Shown: piece by piece, positions 1 through 9,717 of the stretch | Layout: each line of letters begins with the position of its first letter | How positions within the stretch are numbered: the first letter of the stretch is position 1 | Source of the DNA: Distichodus sexfasciatus | Taxonomy: Eukaryota > Chordata > Actinopteri > Characiformes > Distichodontidae | Direction of reading: 5' to 3' | Length of the DNA stretch: 64,000 bases | Assembly (NCBI GenBank): GCA_032718565.1 | Contig: JAVGVS010000011.1 | Coordinates: 5,466,869 to 5,530,868, forward strand | The notes under the pieces: generated by a model | What the model saw: only the letters and a program-made list of their open reading frames with translations | The model's database searches: none | What the model was told of the DNA's origin: nothing | Translations under genes and position numbers: made by a program

Positions 1-2689
1 TATCAGCCCTGAAAAATCAATATCGGTCGACTTCCATTAAAAAAAAAATACAGAACGTCTGCTTCAATACAGTACAGTGTCTGCATGGTTGTAGGCCTCA
101 ACGTAGCAGGGTAGGACAGATCTGGCCCAGACACTTTTAATTCCACTTAGACTCTTGATGAGGCTGAAGATGGTTGCCAGCAGTAGCCAAGTTGCCATGC
201 TGGTGTGGAAGTGGACAACTATCTGCGGTATTTTTGTGCTCTAAGAGCAGGCAGGCAGATTTAAAATGTTTACGTCAGGGACATCACTGCACTCGACCAA
301 AAAAAAAACCCCTCAGAAGCCTCGCTGCTCTCAGCACACACACACAATACTGGTGTCGGTTGCTAGGTGACCGTTGTCCCACGTTACAGTGTGATCCGCG
401 GTTCAGCGTCGCGCGGACCAGCACGTCAAATACGTCCACACGCTAGCTCTGTAGTCACACACGGCAGGACAAGCAAACCACTGAAGACCGAAAATTACTA
501 GAATATTGTTAATAATGCTTTATAAAGGTGGATTCCACTACTAACCAATAGATTTTTAATGTTTGTGTCATGAAGTGGAAATAAACCTGAGGGCACGTTA
601 GATTTGACTCACAATTTAGCCTTGTATTGCAAACAGTATTCCCAAGTTTATCTATTGCGGCCAGTTTTCCTTAACAAGTATCTTATATAAAAAATGAGCA
701 GATTCATTTCTTCGAATGAAAGTTGGTCAATCAAATTAACTTACTGCTTATCAAGTGCCTTTAGGTCACTGTGATCAATTACATCCTTATATCAAGAATA
801 GTAATGAGAAGGGAGCTGTTGTAGGTGGTGCTCACACTGGACATAAAATGAATCCATATCCTGACTGATGAGAAGATTAATTTCTTCAGTATAATATAAA
901 TGTTGGTAGATGTAGACAGACAGGGTCAAGATGGAGGACCAAGGCAGGGAATGAAACCAGCTCAAATGGGTTTTGCTCGTCACGTACTTAATTACAGTAC
1001 TCTAGGAAATAAATGCTTAATAAATCTTGCAATCATTTGGTTGCAGCTTATGTACAATGTGCAATACAGAGCTTGACCAATTATCGGTGCCGATATTTAA
1101 CATTTTTATGGTTATTGATATCGGTCATCTTTTATAGTGATATGCTGTTAAATTAAATTAATTTAACAATCCAGTATTATTACTGTCATGCAGCCGCCAC
1201 TATCTGAAATCACTACACTGTGGTCTAGGAGGATGATTTGTTAGACATCGCCCACCTGATTTGTCAGACTCCATAGGCTGGTCTCTTGAACATGGATTAC
1301 GCCTAGTCCTGGACTAAGTTTTATTACCAATGGAGGTTTACCATCCAAACTAGTCTAGGACTAGATTTAATCCTCAACTGGGAAACTGGCCCCATGAGTT
1401 TAACTTTTCGACACTGAAGACAGAAGTCATTGAAGGTATGGCATTATGACAAAGAAGCTGGGAACTCTCAACTCTTTTAGTGTTAAGAACATTATGAAAA
1501 GTTCTCAGCATTTAATATATGCTAAAATCTAACTTTGTGACAACTTTTCATTTTTAGAGCAGACATCATCAATCAACCCATACTTAAGAATCAGGGACGG
1601 TTCTGATGATAGTCTAAACATTAATGCTGTTATAGATTATTTTCAGATGTAAATTAAGGTGGTGGAATTTGTCACTGCAAGTGAACTGAGTTGAAATGTC
1701 TAGCATAAAGTTGAACATAGTTAGCTTATATTTACATTGGCAGGATTTAGCAGTATTAGAAGTATACAAGGACAGTCTAACTCTGTCTCTAGCTAACATG
1801 CACATGACAGTAAAATATGTTCTGCATCTGATATCAGTTAAAACATTCTATAGTAGATGCAGGCTACAATTAAAAGGAATACAAAAGAGCGAGGGAAAAG
1901 CGATTTTTAAAGATATTGTCTGTAGTTTATCTGTTGCCATTATTAAATTGGCTAAAACGTAAAAGCTAATCACAAAATTTAAAGGATCGTAAGCATTCGT
2001 TCTTTCATTATCCGACCCAATTAGGAATGTGCTAATTGCCACCCGCAGTAAAATAACTGGTCCTAGAACTGTCTATGCCCCTGTTAAGTGAAGTACAACA
2101 GGAATTCAAAGAAGCTTGACACACAAGGTCTAAGCATTGCCTCCCTGCTTTTATTTAGTTATTTTGGGGCAAGTAAACACAACTTTGTTGTTCAGAGAGA
2201 CTATTCAGAGGATTGTTCTATAAGAGGAGCTGGTCTGGCAGCAGGCCTTGTGGTTTATCAGGACATGATGGTTTATCTCAGGCATCTCCTGCAGTTTACA
2301 GACCTCCTACCTATAGAAGTGTCCAGAAGTGTAGTGACACACACACTTGAGGTCTCAACACCTAATATCTTCCTGCAAAGTGTATGCTGGTCAATCAATC
2401 ATTAACATACTGCACATCAAATACTTTTAATTAATTGTGATCAATTAAGTGCAGATATCAACAAGACTAATGAGAGCAGAGCTGGTGTAGGTGGTGCTCA
2501 CTCTGGACGTAAAACGAATCCTGACAGTGGATGAAACCGAGATGCTGTTTTAATTGGAGTGGTGGAGTGACTTCTCACCGGGCTCATATTTAATCTGCAG
2601 CACTGATCAATAACACAGTTTATCTTTCAACTGAATGGACACCTCAAGGTTGAAACACAGTGACCTTGCGAGCAACGTCGTATCTGATA

Positions 2690-3095
2690 TAAATGAAAAG
2701 GACTGAAGGAAAGAAAAGAAGAGGAAAGACAAATTGGAGGAGTGATGTGGATTAAAAGACTGCAGAAGAATAGAAATGAAAGGAGAGAAGAGGGGATGGG
2801 AGTGGACAGGAAAATGGGAGATAGGGACAGAAAGAGCGATGAGAAGAAGAGAAAATGAAGAGAAAAGACAAGGGCAAAAGAGTATGAGGAAAAGGAGGAG
2901 AAAAGAGAAACAGTAGGACAGAAAAAATGTGAGGATATGGTGGACAAGAGAAGAGAAGAGAAGAGAAGAGAGAAAAGGGAAGAATAAGCAAAGTAAGAGG
3001 AAGAGAGGTGAAAACAGTCATGAGAAAAAAAAACATTAGAAGGAAGAGAGGAGCAATGTGAGGTGTGAGAGAGAGAGAGCGAAAGATGGAGATAG
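2690..3095. repeat. polypurine (GA-rich) low-complexity tract
   Basis: About 400 bp almost entirely of A and G on the + strand (AGAAGAGAAGAGAAGAG-type units), which is polypyrimidine on the transcribed strand. It generates the long Ser/Leu/Phe-rich frames on the minus strand, which are not genes. Confidence 0.85.
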
Positions 3096-4511
3096 AGAGA
3101 GAGGCTCTTGCCCACACAGCTAGGCCAGTGGGAGTGTGGGTATTTTCAGTAAAGCTGCTGCTCCGATTTAGAGCTTCCTGTTGGAACACTAACGCTGTTC
3201 TGAACGCAGGAGGAAGGCGACGAGCCCCATAAACACACCAGCCTGACTCTCCACAACATGCAGCACACAGAAATACTCCACAGGTCTGAATGCTGTGTAC
3301 CAAAACGTGCTTTTTTGAAGGGCAACTCTACTACACGTGCATGATAACTAAATAAAAACATTCATTGTTTAATTTTTAGAAGTGCAATGATTGGAACAAA
3401 AGTGTTAGAGAAGCATCATGTACCTGGAAAAAATGTAGTTAATTTTATGAATTTATTATCAACATTGGCCTGGATTCGTGCCACAAGCGCTTTCTAAAAA
3501 TACATGACGTTATATCAAACCACAAACATGACAGGTCTGATTCACCGACCATTCAAACACAACTCTACTCTCAACTCTAAAAAGCAGCTAAGAAACTAGC
3601 AGGGGAAAAAGAAAGGTATTCAGAACTCTAAATGCATTCCATTTGCCGTTGGTGTTCTATTTCCGAGTCGTTTTCGAGGGCTGAAGCCGGAAGTGACAAT
3701 ATGCATGTCCCCATTTCTTGGACATCCAACCAAATATTTTGGAGGAGCACAGAGGACCCCAGGTTCAGAATCCTAGATGGCTGTTCAGTACAAAGACTGT
3801 AATAAATGCTGCGACTTTTTGACAATTTTTAGCACTTGTTTTGTTTGTGTCTAACTTGGTCAACAGTATTGTTGTAGTCAATAGAAGTGTTGCTACGGTC
3901 ATGTTACACGTGAAATTTTGCGTTATATGTCGTTCATCAAGTGGTGATGCTAAATTGGCTGGTTGATGTTGCTAAAACCAAATAACTAGCTTAGCTCGTC
4001 CACTGAATCTGGGATCCAATCTGAATCTGGGCAAAAGAAAGGCGGCATTACAAGCCCCTATTTTCAGGTAATATAATGCATGAAATGATGAATTTGCCAA
4101 ATGTAATTCATATTTTTATATGTTTCTCTTTTCCCTAGTGCTATATTCACTGAGCAACTGCTTTGAAATTTGCTCTTCTTTAAAGAAAATTACAGCCTCA
4201 CTGATTCTGACAAAGCTGAATCCAAGCTTCATGTGCATTTTGTCACCAAGCTTACAACCACATCCCCGTTTCACTTTCACATTTATGGCTTTTAAGATGG
4301 TCTCGTCTAGAGTGACTAATATTTTCAAACCCCAGTCTACAAGGTTGTAAAACACTGTACGTCACCACCATGTTGCAGGCCAATAATAGTCCTTAATAAA
4401 TTCTTAATAAAACAGTGTTTTTGATGTCAGCACTGCTGCTTTTCTCACTAGCATGAGAACAGTGTCCTGAGTACAGGATCTAGTGACCACATAGAATGAT
4501 GTATGAAATAT

Positions 4512-4704
4512 TTACTGTGAACACACCACAGAGCACAACAAAATGTGACGTCTGAATTTGACCCATCCGTGAAGGAGCAGTGGACAGCTGACATGGGCAG
4601 TGCCCAGGGAGCAGTGCTTGGGGACGGTACCTTGTTCATGAGTACCTCAGCGATACCCTTACTGGCCCGGTAATTCAAACTGACAACACTCTGATCATGG
4701 GGCA
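4512..4704 (-). mobile_element. tRNA-derived SINE, family 1, fragment
   Basis: A reverse copy of the window's most frequent repeat. It carries the shared blocks ending GTGAACACACCACAG, CCATCCGTGAAGGAGCAGTG, GGGGACGGTACC and CATGAGTACCTCAG. Its head is degraded. Confidence 0.8.
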
Positions 4705-6701
4705 TACCACAAACCTCATGATACCAAAACGTACAAAATAAGAGATATTTACACATTTTTGCTGTCATTACACAGCACTAAAGCACGACATTAAGTGACA
4801 TGTGAATACACATTTTCTGAGCCAATTTCAAACTGTATAAGCAAGTTACGGTTCCCTCCATTTTTGGTGTTAAAATTAGTCAGTGCCATAGCTATCAGAT
4901 CACACAAATTTATGATGATAGAAAATCCAAGTCAGCAGAATTGTAGACGAGCGAGGTGAGCCTCCACAAGCAATCTGATAACACCTCCTTTAATTCATAA
5001 GAAAACTTTTCTTTAAGCCGACATTCACACTGACTTCAAAGCTGCCAGGCGCTGAGATTAATGAAGTCTAAAAAGGTATTTGCCCTTCATGTCAGCATAA
5101 ACCCTAACTTTAGGATCAGAGTTCACTTGGACAGTTCTATAGGAAGCACTGTCAGAGTCTGTGTGGCAGAATGAGAGAGGAGGAGCTGCAGAAGAAGCAC
5201 TCAGGACTTCCAACACATCCATCAGTGGAGGTGTGAGAGAAAGAGAACGAGAAAGAGCAGCAGCAGCTTCGGCTCTGAAACGGGAAAAATCCCCCCGGGT
5301 TTCCAGCTTGGCGCTGCTCAATAACATCGACTGCGCGATTAAAGTGTTTAGTGGTTGCAAGGTCATCACAACCTGGGAGATGACCAAGCAAAAAGCTAAA
5401 TCAACACAAAATCTCACTAGAACATTACTGCTCTTATTATGGGGTTGGCATTTATGAACCTAAAGGATAATAAATCCAGAGAGTTGGCCCGGTTTCACCT
5501 CAAAAGTATTTAGTACACTGACTGCTCACTGAACATAGTTTCATAGTAATCCAAAATTTGTAACCCTTGATCTGAAGTACTTTCCGGATCTGAATAAGTA
5601 TGAATCATATACTGGAAATTCAGTTAGTAAGTTGTGTAATCACATCAGTGTTGCAGATCCTACTGCCCCAACAGTGTCTTAAAATGGCAGGAACTTAGAT
5701 TAGCAAATAATTTACTAAACTGCTCCATGACATGCTCACAACAGCAACAGTTTTCCTGCCATCTGTAAACTCTCTAAGGCAGCAACTCAGACCATCAGCA
5801 ATGGCCGTAAAGCTTCTCTCTTCATATAGATAATGACATGAAGAGAGACTTTGTTCATCTTTTCGAACCCGTCACTGAGATTTGTTGTGTAAGAGACAAG
5901 AAAAACGTCCTTGATTGGACAAGCAGTTTGTGCTTTCCTATCCTAACGAGGTCTTCACAATGGACTTCACAACACACTTCATGCAATTATTTCTTAACAC
6001 AAGTACAGTACAGATAAGGAGATACAGGCATTGCCTGTATTCACACACAAACAGACATAGAAGGTAAACCAAATTCATCAGGCAACTGGCAGTAGCAGAA
6101 CTGGCAGTAGTGATCTGACCTTGCCTCAAATTATTCCTCTATCTGTAATGAAAGGGTTAAGGTGATGAGTGCTCTCTGCTCTGACATTTTCCGCCGCTGT
6201 CTTAATGGAAAACCTATCCAGAGCCCTGTGTCATCCTGAGCGAAAGCAATCCATTAAAACAAACGTCCAGGAGCCCATGTGGGGCAGAGCAGCCTCCGTG
6301 TGACCCTCCTCACAAACCTGTGTGAGGTGACTCGACCCTAGGAAGGAAGCTCGGGGGGTCTCGCATCCCCCACTGCGTTTGTCAGTCTGCTCCATTCTCC
6401 TCAGAGCTCTCATTAAAGATGTAACTGTGACCTTCCCATCTTCACACTTGCAAGCTTTATATAAATGTTCTCTCGTTTGACATGAACGCAGGCACGACTC
6501 AACACATTTCAGGAGAGACGATGGAAAAGTGATGCTCTACAAAAGACTCCTAAATCCTGACATGCAAGACCCAGCAAAAACACACCGCTCTGATATAAGC
6601 AGGTTTCTCTTTGTAATGCAGTCAATCAATCAATCATATGGAGAAATGCTTCTGGCAATTCCCAACGCCACATGACTAAAACACTCAGCCCGTTTTCTTA
6701 C

Positions 6702-6826
6702 CTCAATAAGGAAGTCTCCGGTCCGCAGTCCAGCCTGCCAGGCCACACCTCCCTCATCCACAGACTCCAGGTACTGCAGAGCAGGGAAAGCCGGCGTGGG
6801 GGTGAACTCCTCGATTGGAGTATCAG
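6702..6826 (-). CDS. shank2: shank2 exon, middle of PDZ domain
   Basis: This is the last shank2 exon in the window (125 bp; phase 1 in, phase 0 out). It encodes ADTPIEEFTPTPAFPALQYL, then ESVDEGGVAWQAGLRTGDFL, then IE. The PIEEFTPTPAFPALQYLESV insertion is the long beta2-beta3 loop specific to Shank PDZ domains. DEGGVAWQAGLRTGDFLIEV is identical to mammalian SHANK2 as remembered; SHANK1 has WRAGLRMGD and SHANK3 has VEGVAWRAG. The acceptor is CCATAG and the donor is GAG|GTAAGA. The next family sequence (VNNENVVKVGHRQ) was looked for in 1-6701 and not seen, so that exon lies beyond the window. Confidence 0.97.
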
Positions 6827-7075
6827 CTATGGATGTCCCCAAAAAAAGGAGCAGAGATTTTAAAAGAAACACAAAGAGAAACTGAGAAACTTCAGTTCAG
6901 TTCAGTGATTCTCAGATGCAGGTCTAAAGTGGTCTAGTTCAGCCTATAAGGTAATAATGAGACTTGCAGAAACGTCATGAGGTATGCATTACAGCAAAAT
7001 AAATATGCATCTCAGACCTAGGAGACCACTGAATATTTATGCTGCATGAAATCTGCTCTTCATAAAAACTAATCC

Positions 7076-7292
7076 TTCTGAAGCTAAGCATGTTGGAGCC
7101 TGACCAGTACTTGGATAGGACAACAAATAATTTATCTGGCTGTTGCCAACTGAAGTGGTGTTGGATTCACAGACCTCCTGTCTGTGATACTATCAAGGTC
7201 TGGACTTTTTGAGATCATAAAAGATCCCTGGGCATCTTTCTAAAATGACAATGTCTGTTATTATAAGTGCTATACAAATCTGAACTGAATTT
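7076..7292 (+). mobile_element. 5S rRNA-derived SINE (SINE3-like)
   Basis: The start, GAAGCTAAGCATGTTGGAGC followed by CTGACCAGTACTTGGATAGGA, matches the 3' half of 5S rRNA (AAGCTAAGCAGGGT...AGTACTTGGATGGGAG). This is the promoter-bearing head of SINE3-type elements. The body is non-coding and the tail TTATAAGTGCTATACAAATC resembles tails shared with LINEs. The box C region is diverged, so this is not a functional 5S gene. Confidence 0.7.
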
Positions 7293-8100
7293 AAAGAGCA
7301 GGGTAGAACCCTGATCTCATGCTAAAATCAATCACCACGGCCCTTAAAAATATGGCTTAAAATCATCCTCTCTCCTGTTGGTTAAGTCTCTATAGAGAAA
7401 CATTGTCATGTCTTAAAGAGTGACATAGAATTCTAACATAAATTGAATGTTATGTTAGATTGTACCTGACACTAGGCACCACAGAATAAGGAAAACTTCA
7501 CTGAAAAATATTAATTATGCTATTAAATCGTACAGACTATTGTTTATTTTCTTTAGCGAGGCACAAATTCGACCATGCCTGAACAGTCTGAAACCACTGA
7601 AACAATGTCATTTCAAACCAAGTCAGGAAATGCCACAGGAACAGAGACAGAACAGTTTCCCAGGTGGCCAGAGACAGACGCAGGCAGGAATCTGCCAAAC
7701 AAAATAACAGCAAACCAAGAAGCGCATGCAGAATGCATTACAGAATAAATGTATGTATGAGGTTGATGTGGTAAGAGTGTGGACACCACAACCTGAAGCA
7801 ACACTGAGTTAGTGCCGGATAAAAAATACTGCATTGCTCATTTTAACAACTAAGTCGATCCACTTTTATTCACATACCCCATTTTTGTGGGAAGATGAAA
7901 TAATCCCAAACGCCTATTTTAAGATTTCGATGTTCTAGCACACCTACACTCATTAAAGGTTTGCTGAAAATAATGATAAAATAATCATGTGAGGTTAGCC
8001 CGGCTTTAGGGTTTGGGATAGAAACAGACTTACACTTTTGTAAGGGCAGATGGAAGACTGCAGAGATTCTCTCTCTCTCTCTCTACGTCTCTTTCTATAG

Positions 8101-8268
8101 CAGTTCCAGATGTGGAAGTCTCTGTACTGCCGGCTGCAGGCCTGTGAGCTCACCGCTGATGCCTCACTGCAGTACCGGCATTATGCTGTCCTGAACCGAC
8201 TTGCCCAAGTGCTAAAGCTCACATGGTTATTTCTATTATCAAACAGAAGACACTTTCTTTTATCATAA
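8101..8268 (+). other. unexplained open stretch behind a strong acceptor-like site
   Basis: On the + strand a CT-rich tract ends TTTCTATAG at 8100. It is followed by an open frame reading QFQMWKSLYCRLQACELTAD, then ASLQYRHYAVLNRLAQVLKL, to a stop at 8266. The first 110 bases have coding-like composition (CTG, GCC, TAC, CAG codons) unlike the flanking AT-rich intron. No convincing donor or partner exon is visible and I do not recognise the protein. It may be an exon or fragment of another gene, a retroposed piece, or chance. Confidence 0.15.
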
Positions 8269-9209
8269 GACATTACATCAGTGATAAGGCCTGTCTGTCA
8301 GTTTCAGACTGTCCAAAGTTCTTTGCAACAGGCAATATTCCACGTTTCCCGTGATCATCAATTAAGTGTCAATGCCTATGTGACCCTGTGACCTTACTGA
8401 CATCTGGTTGCCCTGAACTATGACAGAGATAAAATGGACTGGGTAGAATCACAAGTGGAGTAGAGAAGCACAGCTGTGTGTGAGAGGGCATGGAGTGCAG
8501 TGGTCAGTCAGGCATGATAAGCAGAGTGCAGTCCTTAGGTACTGTGTGCACACACACACATAGCTGCATCTTGCTAGCTTTGCGAGGTATTTTCATTGCC
8601 TCACATAATTACTAGATGTAAAAATTACGACCTAACCCTAACCTTAATCTCAGTAACCAAAGGCAAATATTTTACCTTTTTCTTTTACTAGGTTTTTCAA
8701 ACAAAACTGGTAACCTTTCTATAAAAATGTTTATTCATTAAGAGGACAAGACTTCACCTACAGAAATGGCCTCACAAAGCCACAAAAATCTGACCAACCT
8801 CAGAACTCTATGTCTATGTGTATATAATAAACTTTAAACTGAAAAGTAACACTAATTTTATAACCCAACTCTAAACTCAGACTCTTAATACCAAACTAAG
8901 AAAAAAACTTTTTCCGGGAAATAAACTTTTTCCTTAGAAGGAACAGCAAAATGTCCCTTACAGTAACTTTAAAAAAAAACAGTTTAATAAAAACAGTGTC
9001 TTAGTACAAACTATTTCTTTCTCAGTGCGTATTTCTGGTTAAAGGCTATATAAAAGAAGATACATAAACATACGCACACAGAGGATGTTTTAACATAAGT
9101 AAGCTGAGGGGAAAAGTTACGGCATGCAGACACTACATGACGTGGGGGAACGCGAACGCGCGCACAATCACCGTTTGCTCTTTGAGGTACATGCACGTGT
9201 AAACACCAA

Positions 9210-9212
<3 letters not shown>

Positions 9213-9257
<45 letters not shown>
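9213..9257. repeat. (CA)22 microsatellite abutting a shank2 donor
   Basis: An uninterrupted CA run. On the transcribed strand it is (GT)22 starting at the fifth base of the intron, next to the donor G|GTAGGT at 9261. Confidence 0.95.
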
Positions 9258-9260
<3 letters not shown>

Positions 9261-9261
9261 C

Positions 9262-9344
9262 CTTTCGCCCCACGCAGCACAAAGCCGAATCCCTCATTAT
9301 CCTTCTTCTGAAGCACCACCGTCTTCTCGTCGATGACGCAGTCG
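9262..9344 (-). CDS. shank2: shank2 exon, start of PDZ domain (long and SH3-containing forms)
   Basis: This 83-bp exon (phase 2 in, phase 1 out) encodes SDCVIDEKTVVLQKKDNEGF then GFVLRGAK. EGFGFVLRG is the PDZ carboxylate-binding loop (GFGF type), which in SHANKs binds the C-terminus of GKAP/SAPAP and similar partners. VVLQKKDNEG matches SHANK2 rather than SHANK1 (LLQKKDSEG) or SHANK3 (VLQKRDHEG). The acceptor is TCCTCCACAG and the donor is G|GTAGGT. From the fifth base of the intron the donor runs into a (GT)22 repeat. The same exon, extended upstream, forms the short-isoform first exon (9262-9418). Confidence 0.96.
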
Positions 9345-9418
9345 CTGTGGAGGAAATTGCGCGCATAGCGACCGTTACTGCAGCGCGCCGTCCTCATCAA
9401 CGCCGACCGGCGCTTCAT
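9262..9418 (-). CDS. shank2: shank2 short-form first coding exon (PDZ-starting isoform)
   Basis: The PDZ exon stays open upstream of its internal acceptor to ATG 9418-9416, adding 25 residues. These begin MKRRSALMRTARCS and end NGRYARNFLHSDCVIDEK. The mammalian SHANK2 short isoform (CortBP1/ProSAP1 type) has NNGRCPRNSLYSDCIIEEK at the same place (from memory), so this is very likely an alternative promoter first exon. The ATG at 9418 has G at -3. A second in-frame ATG at 9397 could also be used and has a poorer context. The sequence CTCCACAG|C is read as Leu-His-Ser in this form but serves as the splice acceptor in the long forms. The product would begin directly at PDZ, with no ankyrin or SH3. 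Confidence 0.85.
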
Positions 9419-9546
9419 CCCGACACGCTTCTACACCGACCGCGCTCACCGCACCGACACCGACACGCACAGCAGAGCGGCGAGCCCGGGGGACGGCGGG
9501 GCCCCGAGCCGAGACGCGCATCACCGGAGACCCGACCGAGGAGGAG

Positions 9547-9579
<33 letters not shown>

Positions 9580-9640
9580 GGGATCTTGGCGGAGAAAAAG
9601 CGGGTATGGATGAGAGAGTGAGAGAGAGGGGAAATGTTCG
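9345..9640 (-). promoter_or_regulatory. shank2: CpG-rich internal promoter region of the short shank2 form
   Basis: Roughly 30 CpGs fall in about 200 bp (9340-9545, counted by eye), in strong contrast to the AT-rich introns on both sides. The block covers the short-form start codon, its 5' UTR and upstream sequence. It is followed upstream by GA-rich repeats (9549-9575 and beyond) and then a CG/TG microsatellite (9639-9716). No TATA box is evident, which suits a CpG-island promoter with dispersed starts. The transcription start cannot be placed from sequence alone. Confidence 0.65.
9549..9575. repeat. (GA)n microsatellite in short-form upstream region
   Basis: A GA run inside the CpG-rich promoter block, on the transcribed strand CT. 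Related GA-rich runs continue to about 9640. Confidence 0.85.
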
Positions 9641-9649
9641 CGCGCGCGC

Positions 9650-9716
<67 letters not shown>
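9639..9716. repeat. compound (CG)n(TG)n microsatellite
   Basis: About 7 CG units followed by about 32 TG units. Alternating purine-pyrimidine of this length is a Z-DNA-prone sequence. It sits about 220-300 bp upstream of the short-form start codon. Confidence 0.95.

Positions 9717-9717
<1 letters not shown>

Larger units (their letters stand above)
1..6701. other. intron after the PDZ exon at 6702 (incomplete)
   Basis: This is intronic sequence downstream of the last exon in the window. Positions 1-40 and 1068-1150 carry TATCGGT-rich fragments of a hAT-type MITE. Positions 1295-1385 hold a foldback around AGTCCTGGACTA and AGTCTAGGACTAGA. Positions 2690-3095 are a purine-rich tract on +, and 4512-4704 a SINE. 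Positions 6180-6420 are a GC-richer segment without a convincing open frame. No further shank2 exon was found. Confidence 0.7.
6827..9261. other. intron within the PDZ coding region
   Basis: 2.4-kb intron containing the 5S-derived SINE (7076-7292), a CT run followed by an unexplained plus-strand open stretch (8101-8268), and the (CA)22 repeat at its 5' end (9213-9257). The remainder is AT-rich and unremarkable. Confidence 0.8.

Noticed and set aside
2627..3303. Two long minus-strand frames rich in Ser/Leu/Phe
   Set aside because: They are translations of a GA-rich tract (2690-3095) and show no homology or splice logic.
5058..5417. 119-codon minus-strand frame
   Set aside because: No recognisable domain and no SHANK2 similarity; it does not contain the expected second PDZ half and has no supported splice sites.
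7076..7292. A functional 5S rRNA gene
   Set aside because: Only the 3' half of the 5S sequence is present, it is diverged, and it is fused to a SINE-like body.
9124..9336. His/Thr-repeat frames across the CA repeat
   Set aside because: Produced by translating the microsatellite next to the PDZ exon.
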